A DNA stretch of 64,000 nucleotides, taken from Primulina eburnea. Its lineage: Eukaryota; Streptophyta; Magnoliopsida; Lamiales; Gesneriaceae. The notes under the pieces were generated by a model. That model saw only the letters and a program-made list of their open reading frames with translations. It ran no database searches and had not been told where the DNA came from. Below, one piece after another: positions 61,513 to 64,000 of this stretch. Both the position numbers and the translations under genes were made by a program. Numbering within the stretch: the first letter of the stretch is position 1; every line of letters begins with the position of its first letter. Where the stretch lies: NCBI RefSeq assembly GCF_022965805.1, contig NC_133101.1, positions 7,332,569 through 7,396,568 on the forward strand. Direction: 5' to 3'.

Positions 61513-64000
61513 GGAACATTTTCATAAAGAGATTAGCTACAACTGCACTGATAGATTCAGGAGCCACTCACTCCTTTATATCAGAGACCTTCGCTAATCA
61601 CCTGGACATCAAGTCCATCGGCCTAGACTTGAACTTCTCAGTGACAGTCCCATCAGGGGAAGAGTTGTTAGCGACCAGTGTGATCAGGGATATCGATCTA
61701 GAACTGCAGGGCCACCTAGTGTATGCAGATTTGATCGTATTGCCGATGCCAGAGTTCGATATCATTTTGGGCATGGACTGGCTGACTAAGAACCGAGTTC
61801 TAATCGATTTTCAGAAGAGGTCGGTATTGGTCAGACCGCTCGGTATGGAGCAGTTTTTATTCGAGCCAGCTAGATGGAGGAGTTTTCCTCGTATGATTTC
61901 GTGCATGCAGGCGAGGAAATTAATTTCAAAGGGATGTCAGGCTTTCTTGGCCAGTGTTATAGCAGCGCCTGACGTGCCCACTCCTTCTATTTCAGAAGTG
62001 CCAGTAGCCAGAGAATTTCCAGACGTCTTCCCAGACGACGTCACAGGCCTTCCACCAGATAGAGATGTGGAGTTTGCCATCGATCTCATGACTGGTACAG
62101 TGCCGATCTCCAAGGCACCGTACAGATTAGCTCCAGCAGAGATGTTAGAACTTAAACAGCAGATTCAGGAGCTCTTAGACAAGGAGTTTATCCGCCCGAG
62201 TTTCTCACCATGGGGCGCACCAGTACTCTTTGTGAAAAAGAAAGATGGGAGCATGAGACTGTGCATCGATTACCGCGAGCTGAACAAGGTAATGATCAAG
62301 AATAAGTATCCGTTGCCACGAATCGAAGATTTGTTCGACCAGTTGCAGGGAGCTACCGTGTTCTCCAAAATCGATCTTCGATCAGGGTATCACCAACTGA
62401 GAGTAAAGGATGCAGATGTGCATAAGACAGCTTTCAGGACCAGATACGGGCATTACGAGTTCTTAGTGATGCCGTTTGGATTGACCAATGCCCCAGCTAT
62501 TTTCATGGATCTCATGAACCGAGTATTTCAACCGTTCCTCGATCAGTTCGTCATAGTGTTCATTGACGATATTCTCATATACTCGAAGAGCCATGAGGAG
62601 CACGACCAGCACTTGAGGACAATTTTGCAGACTTTGCAGAGCCGTAAGTTGTATGCAAAATTCAGTAAGTGCGAGTTTTGGTTGCAGAAAGTCGCGTTTT
62701 TGGGGCATATAGTGTCTAGTAGAGGGATTGAAGTGGATCCAGCCAAAGTGACAGCTGTCAAGGAATGGGTAGAGCCAAAGAATGCATCCGAGATCCGCAG
62801 CTTTTTGGGCTTAGCAGGCTACTACCGTAAGTTTATTCAGGGGTTTTCGTCTATAGCAGTGCCACTCACTTCACTAACCAAGAAGAATGCTAAATTTACG
62901 TGGAGTGATGAATGTCAGAAGAGCTTCGACACCTTGAAGCAAGCTCTCATTTCCGCACCGGTGTTAGCCATGCCATCAGGGTAAGGAGATTATGTGTTAT
63001 ACACCGATGCATCTAAGCTCGGTTTAGGAGCAGTGTTGATGCAACAGGGTCGAGTTATAGCTTATGCTTCCAGACAGTTAAAGGTGCATGAGAAGAACTA
63101 CCCGACTCACGATTTGGAATTAGCCGCCGTTGTCTTTGCATTGAAGATTTGGAGGCATTACTTATACGACGAAAAGTGTCAGATTTTCACCGATCACAAA
63201 AGTCTCAAATATTTCTTCACGCAGAAAGAGCTGAATATGAGACAGAGACGGTGGTTAGAACTTGTGAAAGACTATGATTGCGAGATTAGCTACCATCCGG
63301 GAAAAGCTAACGTCGTGGCAGACGCTTTGAGCAGAAAGGTGGCAGTCATAGCACAATTGTCAGTTCAGAGACCGCTTCAGTCTGAGATTCATAGGTTTGG
63401 TCTAGAGATTTATCGTAAGGGCAGAGCTCCTAGACTGTCTAATCTGACAGTCAAATCTGATTTACTAGACCGCATTCGAGCAGGACAGTCTTCAGATGAG
63501 CAACTACAGAAATGGAGACTGAAGGATGAAGCTAAGGGCAGTGTGTTGTACACAGTGTCAGGCGGTATCGTGAGATACAGAGACAGAATGTGGGTGCCTA
63601 GTGTTGATTCGATCAGACAGGATATTCTGACAGAGGCACACGCATCTCCGTATTCTATTCACCCAGGAGGTACCAAGATGTACAAAGACTTGCAGATTTT
63701 GTATTGGTGGCCAGGGATGAAGAGAGACATCCGCAGATTTGTATCTGAGTGCCTCACTTGTCAGCAGGTGAAAGCAGAGCATCAGAGGTCAGCAGGTATG
63801 CTTAAGCTGCTCCCTATCCCAAAGTGGAAATGGGAGAACATCACTATGGATTTCGTCGTTGGGTTACCTAAGTCAGTCAAAGGGTCTAATTCTATTTGGG
63901 TTATAGTGGATCGACTCACTAAGTCAGCGCATTTTCTGCCAGTGAAGACGACTTTCTCCATGACGCAGTATGCGGAGCTTTATATCCGGGAGATAGTCCG
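61513..64000 (+). pseudogene. Gypsy element 2 Pol: PR, RT, RNase H, integrase (one stop, 3' incomplete)
   Basis: The protease DSGATHSF lies near 61552, then ILGMDWL and the RT with [13 protein letters not shown] (about 62550). A TAA at 62982-62984 interrupts the linker [18 protein letters not shown]. Past it the same frame stays open to the window edge: RNase [38 protein letters not shown]; integrase zinc module [11 protein letters not shown]...CLTCQQ; and core MDFV. The stop replaces a Gln codon in relatives, so one C-to-T change (CAA to TAA) could explain it. Except for this, no frameshift is seen up to position 64000. Confidence 0.88.

Larger units (their letters stand above)
50052..64000 (+). 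mobile_element. Gypsy element 2 (host of the nest), runs off the window
   Basis: The 5' LTR starts TGTAGAACCCG at 50052, is split by element 1, resumes at 57278 and ends GGTACGTTACA at 59994. Its TGTA/TACA ends are inverted repeats. PBS, gag and pol follow in plus orientation. The LTR without the insertion is about 2.8 kb, which is long. The 3' LTR lies beyond the window. Confidence 0.88.

Overview
This is a nuclear window from a flowering plant, almost certainly a eudicot and perhaps an asterid. The evidence is the gene families (PXY/TDR receptor kinase, plant-type KAPA synthase, ATG3, RPC4, RPL15), short AT-rich introns, long AT-rich intergenic DNA, MITEs, a Helitron, a plastid 23S rRNA fragment and plant-type gypsy and copia elements. 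The species cannot be fixed from the sequence alone.

Gene-rich left part (1-30 kb). An intronless F-box gene lies at 7-1170 (-). An 11-exon biotin-pathway gene, 7-keto-8-aminopelargonate synthase, runs 7646-3373 (-) and ends in a peroxisomal SKL signal. ATG3, the autophagy E2-like enzyme, is at 11574-15361 (+) in nine exons. The RNA polymerase III subunit RPC4 is at 18597-21306 (+) in nine exons. A four-exon gene of unknown function with a C-terminal membrane anchor is at 23849-21806 (-). Ribosomal protein eL15 (RPL15) is at 26807-28862 (+); its first coding exon is four bases long. These genes are unrelated in function, as is normal in plants. I rebuilt the exons by joining GT/AG (one possible GC/AG) sites so that frame and family motifs continue; every model closes exactly in frame.

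Gene-poor middle (30-45 kb). AT-rich DNA holds MITEs, a short Helitron (31850-32195), a GC-rich G-box island with no gene (about 34.14-34.46 kb), a fragment of plastid 23S rRNA (39542-39755), a hAT-like element (40509-41061) and decayed copia pieces in opposite orientations (41.4-44.4 kb).

Right part (45-64 kb). A PXY/TDR-type leucine-rich repeat receptor kinase (45285-49200, two exons) is followed by a nest of two gypsy elements. Element 2 (+) starts at 50052 and runs off the window; its long 5' LTR is split by element 1 (-), 50134-57272. Element 1 is complete: 1243-bp LTRs with two differences seen, a 5-bp target duplication, PBS, PPT and an uninterrupted 1475-codon gag-pol frame. Element 2 has gag and pol separated by a 206-base segment with intron-like borders, and one in-frame stop between RT and RNase H.

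A dispersed family of about 180-bp elements with palindromic GTGAGACGGTCTCAC ends recurs through the window. Exact 9-bp target duplications at three copies mark it as Mutator-like MITEs.
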